DNA of 64,000 nucleotides. Source: Mycobacteriaceae bacterium (GTDB lineage: Bacteria > Actinomycetota > Actinomycetes > Mycobacteriales > Mycobacteriaceae). Shown in pieces: positions 19,362-29,164 of this stretch (position 1 is its first letter; each line of letters starts with the position of its first letter). The translations under genes and the position numbers were made by a program. Under the pieces are notes generated by a model. That model made no database searches, had not been told where the DNA came from, and worked only from the letters and a program-made list of their open reading frames with translations. Location of the stretch: positions 37,432-101,431 of the forward strand of contig JAFARC010000064.1 in the NCBI GenBank assembly GCA_019245755.1, written 5' to 3'.

Positions 19362-20789
19362 ATGACCGCGACGATCGCTAGTGGAACACGAGAACCGCTG
19401 CCGTTGGCGCCGAAAAACCCGATGCGCTATCACGAACGGCTCACCTCGGCCCGGCTGCTCACCACTGGCGCTCAGCGGCTTTGCGACGCGGGCGGGCCGG
19501 TCACTCGCACCGTCCTGGCGCCGAAGTGGTTGTTGCCGCCGTTGGTGTTCATTTCGTCTCCGCAGGGCGCGCGGGACCTGCTGGGCCGCACCGACGCGCT
19601 CGCCGAGCGCGGCGCGGCGCCGGTGATCACGGAGCTTCGTCGGTTGATGGGCAGCAGTCTCTTCACGTCGCAGCACGAGGAATGGTTGCCCGGCCGGCGC
19701 GCGCTGCAACCGATATTCACCAAACAACACGTGGCGCGGTTCGCCGGCCACATGGCCGACGCCGCTGAGCTGGTCGCCGGTGATTGGTTCGACGGCACCG
19801 AAATCGACCTCGACGCGCAGTGCCGCAAACTCACGATGCGCGCGCTCGGGCGCTCGGTTCTCGGGGTCGACCTCGATGAGCGCGCCGACGCGATAGCGCC
19901 CGCACTTCGCTCCACCCTCAAGTGGGTGGTGGACCGCTCGTTGCGGCCGGTCAAGGCCCCGCGTTGGTTCCCCACGTCCGCGCAGCGCCGTGCCCGCACG
20001 GCGAACGCCGCTCTGCACGACCTCGCCGCAGACATCCTGCGTGCCTGCCGGCTCGATGCGGACCGTGATGCACCATTGGTGCGGGCGTTGATCGACACGA
20101 CCGATCCGCAAACCGGACGCAAGCTCGCCGACGGCGAGATCTGCGCCGAGCTTGTGGTGTTCGTGCTCGCCGGCCACGACACCACCTCGACGACATTGAG
20201 CTATGCGCTGTGGGCATTGGGATGCGATCAGGTGCTCCAGGAGCGTGTCGTCGACGAGGTAAGCCGACTTGGTGACCGCCAACTGACGCCCGATGATGTG
20301 CGGCGATTGTCCTATACGGGGCGGGTTGTGGCGGAGGCACTGCGTCTGTGTCCGCCGGCCGCCGCGATTGGGCGACTGGTCATGCAGGACATCGAGGTCG
20401 ATGGCTACCGCCTGGAGGAAGGCACGGTCGCAGTCGTGGCGATCTACGCGATGCATCGAGACCCATCGCTTTGGGACGCGCCGCTGGCGTTCGACCCCGA
20501 TCGCTTCAGCCCCCAACGGTCCAGGGGCCGCAGCCGCTGGCAGTACCTGCCGTTCGGCGGCGGACCGCGCAAATGCATCGGCGATCACTTCGCGGTGCTC
20601 GAGGCGACGCTGGCGCTGGCGACGATCGTCCGTCGGGTCCAGGTTTGCTCCCTCGACGACCAGTTTCCGATCGAAACGCCGTTCACGACCGTGGCCGCCG
20701 CGCCGATCCGTGCCCGCGTTCGTCAACGCCGGCCTGGACGGTCCCGCGTTGATAACCGCCGCACGAAAGCGACGCAGCCCGATGGATGA
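19362..20789 (+). CDS. Cytochrome P450
   Basis: 475 aa. The start ATG 19362 lies 8 nt after CAAGGAG; a GTG 9 nt earlier is in frame but overlaps that site. The I-helix is LAGHDTTSTTL, ExxR is EALR, PERF-like is FDPDRFSP, and the haem loop is FGGGPRKCIGDHF with the ligand Cys near 405. The overall type resembles the fatty-acid/terpene-like CYP families of mycobacteria (CYP132/CYP137 class), but the exact family and substrate are not clear. The tail after VRQRRPGRS is basic and probably disordered. Confidence 0.9.
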   Translation: MTATIASGTREPLPLAPKNPMRYHERLTSARLLTTGAQRLCDAGGPVTRTVLAPKWLLPPLVFISSPQGARDLLGRTDALAERGAAPVITELRRLMGSSLFTSQHEEWLPGRRALQPIFTKQHVARFAGHMADAAELVAGDWFDGTEIDLDAQCRKLTMRALGRSVLGVDLDERADAIAPALRSTLKWVVDRSLRPVKAPRWFPTSAQRRARTANAALHDLAADILRACRLDADRDAPLVRALIDTTDPQTGRKLADGEICAELVVFVLAGHDTTSTTLSYALWALGCDQVLQERVVDEVSRLGDRQLTPDDVRRLSYTGRVVAEALRLCPPAAAIGRLVMQDIEVDGYRLEEGTVAVVAIYAMHRDPSLWDAPLAFDPDRFSPQRSRGRSRWQYLPFGGGPRKCIGDHFAVLEATLALATIVRRVQVCSLDDQFPIETPFTTVAAAPIRARVRQRRPGRSRVDNRRTKATQPDG

Positions 20790-20859
20790 GCAACACAGCC
20801 CAATGGATTTCGCCGCCGAGCCGATGGCGGTGCGCAACCGGTAACCGCGCCACCGGCAG

Positions 20860-20900
20860 GTCGTTGCGCCACAGCGGGAGGGGTGTTGTGGCGCAACGAC
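20860..20900. terminator. Perfect 14-bp inverted repeat after the P450 gene
   Basis: GTCGTTGCGCCACA (20860-20873) and its exact complement TGTGGCGCAACGAC (20887-20900) flank a 13-nt loop. It lies 70 bp after the P450 stop in a 298-bp gap. Without a U tract it fits the hairpin-only terminators common in mycobacteria; a protein-binding site is an alternative. Confidence 0.55.
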
Positions 20901-21087
20901 TTCTGCCGCCTGCCGGGTGCTGCTGACCATATCCGCCGACAACGTCCGGACATTGCTGACGGCGATGCCGACCCGGTGCTGGTCCTCGTCGAGGGACGCA
21001 CCGCGGTCATTGGGTCAGCCGACCTGGACACCGCCGCCTTCCAGATGGGTGGTTGATATGCCGCGGATCGGGGTATCGGCAAGGCCT

Positions 21088-21516
21088 ATGGCACAAGTAG
21101 ATGTGTCGGTCTCCTCCGACATGAATCCAGAGCAGGCCTGGAAACTGGCGTCTGACCTGCAGCGCATCGGTGACTGGCTGACGATCTTCGGTGGCTGGCG
21201 CAGCGAGGTGCCGGCAGCGATCGAAAACGGCACCCGCGTGTCCTCGTGCATCAAGGTGAAGGGCTTCCGCAACGTCATCCACTGGCAGGTCACGGGCTAC
21301 GACCCGCCGAAGTGTCTGCGGTTGAGCGGCACCGGGCGCGGCGGGGTGCGCATCGAGCTGAGTTTGACCATCTCCGACAACCGGTCGGGCTCGACGTTTC
21401 ACCTCATCGCGGACCTGTCCGGCCCGCTGCTGAGCGGACCGGTCGGCACGTTGGTCGCCAGGGTCTTGCAATCCGACGTGCGCAAGTCCGTGCACAACCT
21501 GGCGGCGCTGAGTTAG
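21088..21516 (+). CDS. SRPBCC-family (START-like) protein
   Basis: 142 aa small helix-grip-fold protein of the polyketide cyclase/dehydrase group. It begins with MAQVDVSVSSDMNPEQAWKLASDLQRIGDWL and ends with the long helix VGTLVARVLQSDVRKSVHNL. Start ATG 21088 is chosen because the domain begins there; an in-frame ATG lies 10 codons upstream. Such proteins bind hydrophobic ligands; no catalytic residues are evident. Its TAG stop overlaps the stop of the convergent acyl-CoA dehydrogenase. Confidence 0.8.
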   Translation: MAQVDVSVSSDMNPEQAWKLASDLQRIGDWLTIFGGWRSEVPAAIENGTRVSSCIKVKGFRNVIHWQVTGYDPPKCLRLSGTGRGGVRIELSLTISDNRSGSTFHLIADLSGPLLSGPVGTLVARVLQSDVRKSVHNLAALS

Positions 21517-23309
21517 AACCAGCCCTCGCGCATCTCTAGCGTCGTGCGGTCGAGGCTTTCCAGCAGATCCAGCTGCGGCTCGGTCTTCGGCAGCTCGTAG
21601 CGGAAGAAGAAGCGGCCGGCCTGCCGCTTGCCGTCGTAGAAATCGCCGGAGCGACCGTGCGCGGCGAGAAGCTGCTCCAGCCAGATCCACGCGATCATGA
21701 TGTGCCCAAAACACTCCAGGTAGATCACGCTGTTGGCCATCGCGGCGTCGATGTCGCCGGACTCGAACATGCCGGCCGTCACCGCGACCAGGCGCTGCCA
21801 GGCGCAATCCAGCTGTGCCGCCAATTCCGCCGGCTCACCGCCGGCCGCCGTCGCCTCGGTCACCGTTTGCCCGATCACCGCGCCCAGCTTGGCCATGCTC
21901 GCGCCGCCGTGTTGAACTACCTTGCGGCCCAGTAGATCCAGGCTTTGGATGCCGTGTGTTCCCTCGTGGATGGGGTTGAGCCGGTTGTCCCGGTAGTGCT
22001 GCTCGACGTCGTACTCCCGGGTGTAACCGTAGCCGCCGTGCACCTGGATCGCGAGATTGTTGGCCTCCAGGCACCATTGTGACGGCCAGCTTTTCGCAAT
22101 GGGCGTCAGGATGTCGAGCAGCAGGGTCGCCCAATCGCGTTCGTCGTCCGACTCCGGGCTGTGGGTGATGTCGACAAGCCGCGCGCAGTACAACGCCAGG
22201 GCCATCGCGCCCTCGACGTACGACTTCTGCGCCAACAGCATTCGTTTGACGTCGGGATGCTCGATGATTGGCACCTGAGGTGCGGACAGGTCCTTGGCCG
22301 TGACCGGCCGGCCCTGGGGCCGCTGACGCGCATACTGCAGCGACTTGAGATACCCGGTGTAACCAAGCGCCACCGCGCCCATTCCGACGCCCAGCCGGGC
22401 TTCGTTCATCATGTGGAACATGTAGCTGATGCCGCGGTGCGGCTCACCGACCAGGTAGCCCACCGCGCCGGCCTCGCCGCCGGGCCGGAAAGCGCCCTCA
22501 CCGAAATTCAGCACGGTGTTGGTGATCCCGCGGTACCCCATCTTGTGATTGAGTCCTGCGAGCACGACGTCGTTACGCTCACCGATCGCACCGTCGGCGT
22601 CGACGAGGAACTTCGGCACGATGAAAAGCGAGATCCCTTTCGTGCCGGGCGGGCCGCCCGGAATTTTGGCCAACACCAGGTGCACGATGTTCTCGGTCAG
22701 CTCGTGGTCGCCGCCGGAGATCCACATCTTGGACCCGGACAGCCGGTAGGTCCCGTCGTCGCGCGGTTCCGCCCGGGTGATGATGTCGGCGAGCGACGAC
22801 CCGGCCTGCGTTTCCGACAGGCACATCGTGCCGGAGAACCGGCCGGCCAGCATCGGCTTGACGAATGCCTCGATTTGTTCCGCCGACCCGTGCTCCACCA
22901 GCAGGCTGGCGTTGGCCGACGTGAGCATGAAGTATCCGGATGTGCTGACGTTGGCGGCCGAGAAGAACGCCATGCCGGCCGCGGCGACGGTGGCGGGCAG
23001 CTGGGCCCCGCCCAGCGCCTCAGCCATGCTCATGCTGATCAGCTCCGAACGGGCGAACGCATCCCACGCCTGCTTGACTTCCGGTATCAGCGACACGGCT
23101 TTGCCGTCGAAGCTCGGCTCGTTGGAGTCGCCCTTCTTGTTGTGCGGTGCGAAATAGCGCGTGGCCAGCTGTTCACACAGGTCCAGCACGCCGGTGAACG
23201 TCTCCCGCGAATGCTCGGCGAACCGTTCCCGCTTGGTCAGCTCGTCCACTCGCAACCACTCGAACAGCAGAAAGTCCAGATCGCGTCGTGAGAGCAGGTT
23301 TGACTTCAT
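21513..23309 (-). CDS. Acyl-CoA dehydrogenase (large FadE5-like type)
   Basis: 598 aa flavoprotein, long like FadE5 rather than the usual 380-400 aa. FAD/substrate motifs include MCLSETQAGSSLADI and KMWISGGDHE. VHGGYGYTREYDVEQHYRD carries the C-terminal flavin contacts, and HEGTHGIQSLDLLGRK follows. A C-terminal extension of about 150 residues matches the long subfamily. Two in-frame ATGs (23324 and 23309) each follow an identical GGAAGGGAACGCG; I report the downstream one. It catalyses the first oxidation of acyl-CoA beta-oxidation; chain-length range unknown. Confidence 0.9.
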   Translation of the reverse strand: MKSNLLSRRDLDFLLFEWLRVDELTKRERFAEHSRETFTGVLDLCEQLATRYFAPHNKKGDSNEPSFDGKAVSLIPEVKQAWDAFARSELISMSMAEALGGAQLPATVAAAGMAFFSAANVSTSGYFMLTSANASLLVEHGSAEQIEAFVKPMLAGRFSGTMCLSETQAGSSLADIITRAEPRDDGTYRLSGSKMWISGGDHELTENIVHLVLAKIPGGPPGTKGISLFIVPKFLVDADGAIGERNDVVLAGLNHKMGYRGITNTVLNFGEGAFRPGGEAGAVGYLVGEPHRGISYMFHMMNEARLGVGMGAVALGYTGYLKSLQYARQRPQGRPVTAKDLSAPQVPIIEHPDVKRMLLAQKSYVEGAMALALYCARLVDITHSPESDDERDWATLLLDILTPIAKSWPSQWCLEANNLAIQVHGGYGYTREYDVEQHYRDNRLNPIHEGTHGIQSLDLLGRKVVQHGGASMAKLGAVIGQTVTEATAAGGEPAELAAQLDCAWQRLVAVTAGMFESGDIDAAMANSVIYLECFGHIMIAWIWLEQLLAAHGRSGDFYDGKRQAGRFFFRYELPKTEPQLDLLESLDRTTLEMREGWF

Positions 23310-23339
23310 CGCGTTCCCTTCCATCGCGTTCCCTTCCGA
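23307..23339 (-). repeat. Duplicated ribosome-binding site and start codon
   Basis: On the minus strand the 15-bp unit GGAAGGGAACGCGAT is repeated in tandem, giving two in-frame ATGs (23324 and 23309), each with the same upstream purine-rich site. The duplication adds only the residues MEGNA to the protein. Confidence 0.85.
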
Positions 23340-23578
23340 TGAATGGGCCGGTAAGCGGCCATGAAGCCGGTCGCAAGAGGTTCGGCCGCAGCTGTCATCC
23401 GCCGAGCCCGAAGCATCACGTAGCCATGACGTTAGTCCTGCGCCGCGTGCCGTTGGCCATCCACCACGCCCCAAGCCACCCGGCTGACGAAGCCGAAACC
23501 ATCCCGAACTTGCCAATCGGCGCGGGTGTTGGGAACCTCGCACCCGGTGGTCGATTCAGGTACTGCAGGTCGGGGTAG

Positions 23579-25375
23579 GTGAAACTCTTGATGGATTCTT
23601 CAAGCGTCCTCGGCGCCCTCACCCAACACAGTCCGCATGACCCCTCAACCGGCAGTCACATCCAAGCCGGCGTGGTTGAGCACCCGACCGCCGAAGATTT
23701 CGCCCAGGCCAGGTCGCTGCCCGCCGATCGCACCTGGTTCAAACGCGCGGTCTTTTACGAGGTGCTGGTCCGGGCGTTCTACGACGCCACCGCCGACGGC
23801 TTCGGCGACCTGCGCGGGCTCACCGAAAAACTCGACTACCTGCAGTGGCTGGGTGTCGACTGTCTCTGGTTGCCCCCGTTTTACGACTCGCCGCTGCGCG
23901 ACGGGGGCTATGACATTCGCGACTTCTACAAGGTGCTCTCCGATTTCGGCACGGTGGACGACTTCGTGGCGCTGCTGGACGCGGCACACCGCCGCGGCAT
24001 CCGCGTGGTCACCGACCTGGTGATGAACCACACCTCCGATGCCCATCCGTGGTTCCAGGAGTCGCGCCGCGATCCCGACGGGCCGTACGGCGACTTCTAC
24101 GTGTGGAGCGACACCAGCGACAAGTACGCCGACGCGCGGGTCATCTTCGTCGACACCGAGGAGTCCAATTGGACGTTCGATCCGGTGCGTCGCCAGTTCT
24201 ACTGGCATCGCTTCTTCTCGCATCAGCCCGACCTCAACTATGACAACCCCGCCGTGCAGGAGGCCATGCTCGACGTGCTGAGGTTTTGGCTCGACCTCGG
24301 CATCGACGGCTTCCGGCTCGACGCGGTGCCGTATCTGTTCGAGCGGGAGGGCACCAACTGTGAGAACCTGCCCGAGACGCACGCGTTCCTCAAACGCTGC
24401 CGCAAGGTGCTCGACGACGAGTACCCCGGGCGGGTGCTGCTGGCCGAAGCCAACCAGTGGCCCGCCGACGTGGTTGAGTACTTCGGCGACCCCGGCACCG
24501 GCGGAGACGAATGTCACATGGCGTTCCACTTTCCGCTGATGCCGCGCATCTTCATGGCGGTCCGGCGCGAATCTCGCATCCCGATCTCCGAGATCATGGC
24601 TAAGACGCCGCCGATCCCCGAAATGGCGCAGTGGGGTATTTTCCTGCGTAATCACGACGAGCTGACGCTCGAGATGGTCACCGACGAGGAACGTGACTAC
24701 ATGTACGCGGAGTATGCCAAGGATCCGCGCATGAAGGCCAACGTGGGCATCCGTCGTCGGCTGGCACCGTTGCTGGAAAATGACCGCAACCAGATCGAGC
24801 TGTTCACGGCGCTGCTGTTGTCGCTGCCCGGCTCGCCGGTGATCTATTACGGCGACGAGATCGGCATGGGCGACATCATCTGGCTTGGCGACCGCGACGG
24901 CGTGCGGACACCGATGCAGTGGACTCCCGACCGCAACGCCGGATTTTCCACCGCCAACCCGGGACGGCTCTATCTGCCACCCAACCAGGATCCGGTCTAC
25001 GGGTACCAGTCGGTCAACGTCGAGGCACAGATCGACAGCTCGACGTCGCTGCTGAACTGGACCCGCACGATGCTGGCGGTCCGCCGCCGCCACCTTGCCT
25101 TCGCCACCGGCGCGTTTCGTGAGCTCGACGGCTCGAACCCCTCGGTGCTGACGTATCTCCGGGAGGTAAACAACGACATAGTGCTGTGTGTGAACAATTT
25201 GTCGCGATTCCCGCAGCCCATCGAGCTGTACCTGCAGCACTGGAGCGGGTATACACCGGTCGAGCTGACCGGACACGTGGAATTCCCCCGCATCGGTCAC
25301 CTGCCCTACCTGCTGACCCTGCCGGGCCACGGGTTCTACTGGTTCCAGCTTCGCGCGTCTGAGGAGCGGCCATGA
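23579..25375 (+). CDS. treS: Trehalose synthase TreS (maltose-trehalose interconversion)
   Basis: 598 aa GH13 enzyme, nearly collinear with Rv0126. It interconverts trehalose and maltose and feeds the TreS-Mak-GlgE route to alpha-glucan. Catalytic residues in this numbering are D248 (GFRLDAVP), E290 (AEANQWP) and D360 (RNHDELT). [12 protein letters not shown] and [13 protein letters not shown] are also typical. The GTG start at 23579 is uncertain: ATG 23591 is in frame and would fit if the GGGTAG at 23573 is a -10 element. The stop overlaps the mak start as ATGA. Confidence 0.96.
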   Translation: MKLLMDSSSVLGALTQHSPHDPSTGSHIQAGVVEHPTAEDFAQARSLPADRTWFKRAVFYEVLVRAFYDATADGFGDLRGLTEKLDYLQWLGVDCLWLPPFYDSPLRDGGYDIRDFYKVLSDFGTVDDFVALLDAAHRRGIRVVTDLVMNHTSDAHPWFQESRRDPDGPYGDFYVWSDTSDKYADARVIFVDTEESNWTFDPVRRQFYWHRFFSHQPDLNYDNPAVQEAMLDVLRFWLDLGIDGFRLDAVPYLFEREGTNCENLPETHAFLKRCRKVLDDEYPGRVLLAEANQWPADVVEYFGDPGTGGDECHMAFHFPLMPRIFMAVRRESRIPISEIMAKTPPIPEMAQWGIFLRNHDELTLEMVTDEERDYMYAEYAKDPRMKANVGIRRRLAPLLENDRNQIELFTALLLSLPGSPVIYYGDEIGMGDIIWLGDRDGVRTPMQWTPDRNAGFSTANPGRLYLPPNQDPVYGYQSVNVEAQIDSSTSLLNWTRTMLAVRRRHLAFATGAFRELDGSNPSVLTYLREVNNDIVLCVNNLSRFPQPIELYLQHWSGYTPVELTGHVEFPRIGHLPYLLTLPGHGFYWFQLRASEERP

Positions 25376-26697
25376 ACCTTCCTTTCTCGGAATGGCTCAC
25401 CCGCCAGCGTTGGTACGCCGGCCGCAACCGGCAGCTGGCTTCTGCCAAGGCCGCCGAGGTCGTCAGGCTGCGCGACGACCTCGACTTGGTGTTGGTTGAC
25501 GTCGACTACACCGACGGATCATCAGAGCTGTATCAGGTGGTCGTGCGGTGGGATTCGGCGCCGATCTCGGAGTACAGCACCGTTGCGACGATCGGCAGTG
25601 ACGGCGACCGCACCGGCTACGACGCGGTCTACGACCCGGCCGCCGCCCAGTTCCTGCTCTCGCTGATCGACTCGTCAGCGGTCCACGGCCCGGTCACCTT
25701 CACCAAGGAGCCCGACGTCACGCTGCCGCTTCAAGGCGCACCGCGGGTGTTCGACTCCGAGCAGAGCAACACCAGCGTGGTGTTCGAGCAGGAGGCGATA
25801 CTCAAAATCTTTCGCCGGGTCAGCTGCGGGATCCACCCCGACATCGAGCTCAACCGCGTGCTGGGCCGGGCCGGTAACCCGCACGTGGCGCGCCTGCTCG
25901 GCTCCTACGAAACCGCCGCCGACGGTGCCGACGGGCCGTGCCCGTTGGGCATGGTGAGCAAGTACGCCGCCAACTCCGCCGAGGGCTGGGACATGGCCAC
26001 CGCGAGCACCCGCGACCTGTACGCCGAGGGCGACCTGTACGCCTACGAGGTCGGCGGGGACTTCGCCGGGGAGTCGTTTCGGCTTGGCGAGGCCGTCGCT
26101 TCGGTGCACGGCGCGCTCGCCGAGAACCTGGGTTCCTCGACGGCCCCGTTCCCCGTCGAAGCGATGCTGGCCCGACTGTCGGCCACCGCCGCGGCCGTGC
26201 CGGAGCTGGAGCCCTACGTTCCGGCGCTGGAGAAGCGGTTCAATCACCTCGTCGACGAGACGATCACGGTCCAGCGGGTGCACGGCGACCTGCATCTGGG
26301 TCAGGTGCTGCGCACCCCGGAGCGCTGGCTGCTGATCGATTTCGAGGGTGAGCCGGGACAGCCGCTCAACGAACGACGCCGGTCCGACTCCGCGCTGCGC
26401 GATGTGGCCGGCATGCTGCGTTCCTACGAGTACGCCGCCTACCAACAGCTGGTGAACCAGGAATCCGAGGAGCCGAGCAAGCAACTGGCCGCCCGCGCCC
26501 GCGAATGGGTCGACCGCAACTCCGCGGCGTTCTGCGACGGATACACGTCGGTCGCCGGCAGCGACCCGCGCGCCTCCGCCGACGTGCTCGCGGCGTACGA
26601 GCTCGACAAGGCGGTGTACGAAGCGGGCTACGAGTCACGGCACCGGCCGGCGTGGCTGTCGATACCGATGCGCTCGATCGCCCGGCTCGTGGGCTAG
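25372..26697 (+). CDS. mak: Maltokinase Mak (Pep2)
   Basis: 441 aa ATP-dependent kinase that makes maltose-1-phosphate for GlgE, translationally coupled to treS by an ATGA overlap as in other mycobacteria. An aminoglycoside-phosphotransferase-like fold is shown by [10 protein letters not shown] (about 304-313, catalytic Asp) and [12 protein letters not shown] (about 320-331, Mg-binding Asp). The N-terminal cap domain [20 protein letters not shown] is the Mak-specific part. A short GGGCT-AGC-AGCCC hairpin overlaps the stop and may end transcription. Confidence 0.95.
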   Translation: MNLPFSEWLTRQRWYAGRNRQLASAKAAEVVRLRDDLDLVLVDVDYTDGSSELYQVVVRWDSAPISEYSTVATIGSDGDRTGYDAVYDPAAAQFLLSLIDSSAVHGPVTFTKEPDVTLPLQGAPRVFDSEQSNTSVVFEQEAILKIFRRVSCGIHPDIELNRVLGRAGNPHVARLLGSYETAADGADGPCPLGMVSKYAANSAEGWDMATASTRDLYAEGDLYAYEVGGDFAGESFRLGEAVASVHGALAENLGSSTAPFPVEAMLARLSATAAAVPELEPYVPALEKRFNHLVDETITVQRVHGDLHLGQVLRTPERWLLIDFEGEPGQPLNERRRSDSALRDVAGMLRSYEYAAYQQLVNQESEEPSKQLAARAREWVDRNSAAFCDGYTSVAGSDPRASADVLAAYELDKAVYEAGYESRHRPAWLSIPMRSIARLVG

Positions 26698-26703
26698 CAG
26701 CCC
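26691..26703. terminator. Short hairpin at the end of mak
   Basis: GGGCT-AGC-AGCCC overlaps the mak stop codon and lies between mak and the convergent acyl-CoA dehydrogenase, which ends at 26723. Small stem, no U tract; weak evidence. Confidence 0.3.
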
Positions 26704-26722
26704 GGTGTGAACAGCGCCGACC

Positions 26723-27892
26723 TCACAGCGTCGCCACGTCGTAGTCGCCGAGCCGGTCGATCAGCACGCGCAGGTGATCGTCGCTGGCGCCGAGTGTCTG
26801 TTCGATGGCGGTCAGCCTGGCCAGGTAGTGACCGACCGGATACTCCGCGGTCATGCCGATGCCGCCGTGCAGTTGGACCGCCTCCTGGCCGATGTGGCGC
26901 GCCGCCTGGCCGACTGCCAGCTTGGCCCGTGACGCGATCACCGGATCGAGGTTGCCGTCGGCGATCGACATCGCTGCGTACATGTTCATGCTGCGTGCCA
27001 TCTCCAGCGAGACATACATGTCGGCGGCCCGCTGGGTCAGCGCCTGAAACTTGTTCAGCGTGACCCCGAACTGCTTGCGGGCCTTGAGGTATTCGGTGGT
27101 CAGCCGCAACGCCTCCTCCATCGCCCCTACCGCCTCGGCGCACAGCGCCGACTGGGTGCGGATGATCGCGTTGCGGATCACGTTCGCGGCGTCCCCCGCC
27201 TGTCCCGGCTGGCCGACCGCCTGTCCCGGCTCGCCGACCCCCTGTCCCGGCTCGCCCACCGCCTGTCCCAGCGGTTCGGCCACCGCCTCGTCGAAGTCGA
27301 CCTGCGCTCCGCGCTGGCCGTCGAACGTCCGGTACTTGTGCCGCGTGACCGCGTCGGCCGCGACCAGGAACAGCCCGACCGCGCCGCCGGGCAGCGTCGC
27401 GCTGACCACTAGCGTGTCCGCACAGTCACCGGCGAGCACCGGGTTTTTGCGTCCCGTGATCGCCCACGAACCCCCGTCCGGGACGGCCTTGGTTGCGGGT
27501 TGGGGTGCGGGCCAACGCATCCCGGGCTCGTTGTGGGCGAAGGCGAGCAGCGTTTGTCCGGACGCCACCCGTTCGAGCAGGTGTCGCTGCTGCTCGCTGC
27601 CGGCCTGAGCGATCAGCACACCCGGTGTCAGCGCCGCGGCGATGACCGGTTCCGGGGCCAGCCGCCGGCCCACCTCGGCGAGCGCCAGCATCGTCTCGAT
27701 CGGGCCCACCTCGGCGGTTTCGAAGGTCAATCCCAGGATGCCGATCTCGGCCAACTGACCCCACACGTCGCGGCTCCAGCCCAGCTCGGTGTCGACGACC
27801 TTGTTGCGGCTCTCCGGGTCATAGCTGCGGGCCAGCAGACCGCGGGTGGAGTCGCGCAGCAGGACCTGCTCGTCGCTCAGTTCGAAATCCAT
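26723..27892 (-). CDS. Acyl-CoA dehydrogenase with tandem-repeat insertion
   Basis: 389 aa acyl-CoA dehydrogenase-fold protein. MDFELSDEQVLLRDSTRGLL begins the N-terminal helical domain; the C-terminal QLHGGIGMTAEYPVGHYLARL is the canonical flavin/substrate helix. In the middle lies GQAVGEP-GQGVGEP-GQAVGQP-GQAGDAA, a 7-residue repeat that falls in the linker after the beta domain. It sits 8 nt after a second acyl-CoA dehydrogenase gene; such adjacent pairs often form heteromeric enzymes acting on sterol side chains. Substrate unknown. Confidence 0.88.
   Translation of the reverse strand: MDFELSDEQVLLRDSTRGLLARSYDPESRNKVVDTELGWSRDVWGQLAEIGILGLTFETAEVGPIETMLALAEVGRRLAPEPVIAAALTPGVLIAQAGSEQQRHLLERVASGQTLLAFAHNEPGMRWPAPQPATKAVPDGGSWAITGRKNPVLAGDCADTLVVSATLPGGAVGLFLVAADAVTRHKYRTFDGQRGAQVDFDEAVAEPLGQAVGEPGQGVGEPGQAVGQPGQAGDAANVIRNAIIRTQSALCAEAVGAMEEALRLTTEYLKARKQFGVTLNKFQALTQRAADMYVSLEMARSMNMYAAMSIADGNLDPVIASRAKLAVGQAARHIGQEAVQLHGGIGMTAEYPVGHYLARLTAIEQTLGASDDHLRVLIDRLGDYDVATL
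27201..27270 (-). repeat. 21-bp tandem repeat inside an acyl-CoA dehydrogenase gene
   Basis: The sequence CCTGTCCC recurs at 27201, 27222, 27243 and 27264, a 21-bp period with a few substitutions between copies. It encodes the in-frame 7-residue unit GQxVGxP, so length changes would keep the frame. Confidence 0.85.
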
Positions 27893-27900
27893 GGCTTACC

Positions 27901-29076
27901 TCACAACCCGAGAATGGTGGCAGCGATGATGTTGCGTTGGATCTCGTTCGAGCCTCCGTAGATGGAGGTCTTGCGGTAGTTGAGATACCCGGGCGCGCTT
28001 TGTTGGGCCCACTTCGGCGACGCGCTTTCCTCGCCGGCGTCCAACGGCAGCGCATCCGGCCCGGCGATGTGCACCAGCAGCTCGGAGGTGGCCTGCTGCA
28101 GTTGGCTGCCGCGCAGCTTGAGCACCGATGACGCCGGATTCGGCTTACCTTCCGCCGACCCCGAGACCACCCGCATCTGGGTCAGCTCCAGCGCCAGCAG
28201 CTGGTTTTCCACCTCGGCGAACCGCGCCGCGAACAGCGCATCGTCGAGCAGCGTGCCGCCCTCGAGCCTGATGGCCGCGGCGTGCTTCTTGGCCTCGGCG
28301 AGCCTGACCTTCGTGCGGCCGACGCCCGCGATCCCGGTCCGCTCGTTGCCCAGCAGAAACTTCGCGTATGTCCAGCCCTGGTTCTCCTCGCCGACGAGCT
28401 GGTCGGCAGGCACCCGGACGTCTTCGAACCAGACCTCGTTGACCTCGTAGCTGCCGTCGATCAGCTTGATCGGCCGCAGCGTGATGCCCGGTGTCGACAT
28501 GTCGATCAGCAGGAACGAGATGCCGGCCTGACGTTTGGGCGCGTTCGGGTCGGTGCGCACCAGGCAGAAGATCCAGTCCGCGTACTGACCCAGCGTGGTC
28601 CAGGTCTTCTGCCCGTTGACCACGTAGCTGTCCCCGTCGCGCTGCGCGGTGGTCCGCAGCGACGCCAGATCCGAGCCGGCCTCGGGCTCGGAGAACCCCT
28701 GGCACCACCAGATGTCGATGTTGGCGGTCGGCGGCAGAAAACGCTCCTTGAGGTTCTGGGAGCCGAATTCGGCGATCACCGGGCCGACCATCTTGGTGTT
28801 GAAGTTCAGTGGTTCGGGCACGCACGCCAACTGCATCTCGTCCAGCCAGATCTGGTGTTGGGTGGGTGTCCAGTCCTTGCCGCCCCACTCCACCGGCCAG
28901 TTCGGCACGGCAAGCCCGTTGGCGTTGAGAATCTTCTGGCTGGCGACGAGGTCGTCGCGGTTGAACCCTTCCCCCGCGCGGACCCGGTCCCGGATCTCCG
29001 AAGGTATCTGGGTGGTGTAGAACTCCCGGAGCTTGTCGCGGAAGGCGGCCTCGTCCGCCGTGAGCGCAAGTTGCAT
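27901..29076 (-). CDS. Acyl-CoA dehydrogenase
   Basis: 391 aa. Start ATG 29076 follows AGGAGG at ideal spacing, so the upstream open frame is not coding. WWCQGFSEPEAGSDLASLRT and GQKTWTTLGQYADW are flavin-binding segments; YRKTSIYGGSNEIQRNIIA is the conserved C-terminal stretch. It is first in a two-gene unit with the acyl-CoA dehydrogenase at 26723. Known heterotetrameric mycobacterial acyl-CoA dehydrogenases of sterol degradation are encoded as such pairs. Substrate unproven. Confidence 0.93.
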   Translation of the reverse strand: MQLALTADEAAFRDKLREFYTTQIPSEIRDRVRAGEGFNRDDLVASQKILNANGLAVPNWPVEWGGKDWTPTQHQIWLDEMQLACVPEPLNFNTKMVGPVIAEFGSQNLKERFLPPTANIDIWWCQGFSEPEAGSDLASLRTTAQRDGDSYVVNGQKTWTTLGQYADWIFCLVRTDPNAPKRQAGISFLLIDMSTPGITLRPIKLIDGSYEVNEVWFEDVRVPADQLVGEENQGWTYAKFLLGNERTGIAGVGRTKVRLAEAKKHAAAIRLEGGTLLDDALFAARFAEVENQLLALELTQMRVVSGSAEGKPNPASSVLKLRGSQLQQATSELLVHIAGPDALPLDAGEESASPKWAQQSAPGYLNYRKTSIYGGSNEIQRNIIAATILGL

Positions 29077-29164
29077 GTTGCCTCCTGGGTGACCGGGGCG
29101 ACCGCACCCCCTTGCCTTGCACAGTAGGCTTTGCACGCTCGAGGTGGTGAGGAGGCCAGGTGCG

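Noticed and set aside
23645..25330. 561-residue open frame antisense to treS
   Set aside because: Codon bias of the high-GC sense gene opens the opposite frame; the translation has no recognisable domain.
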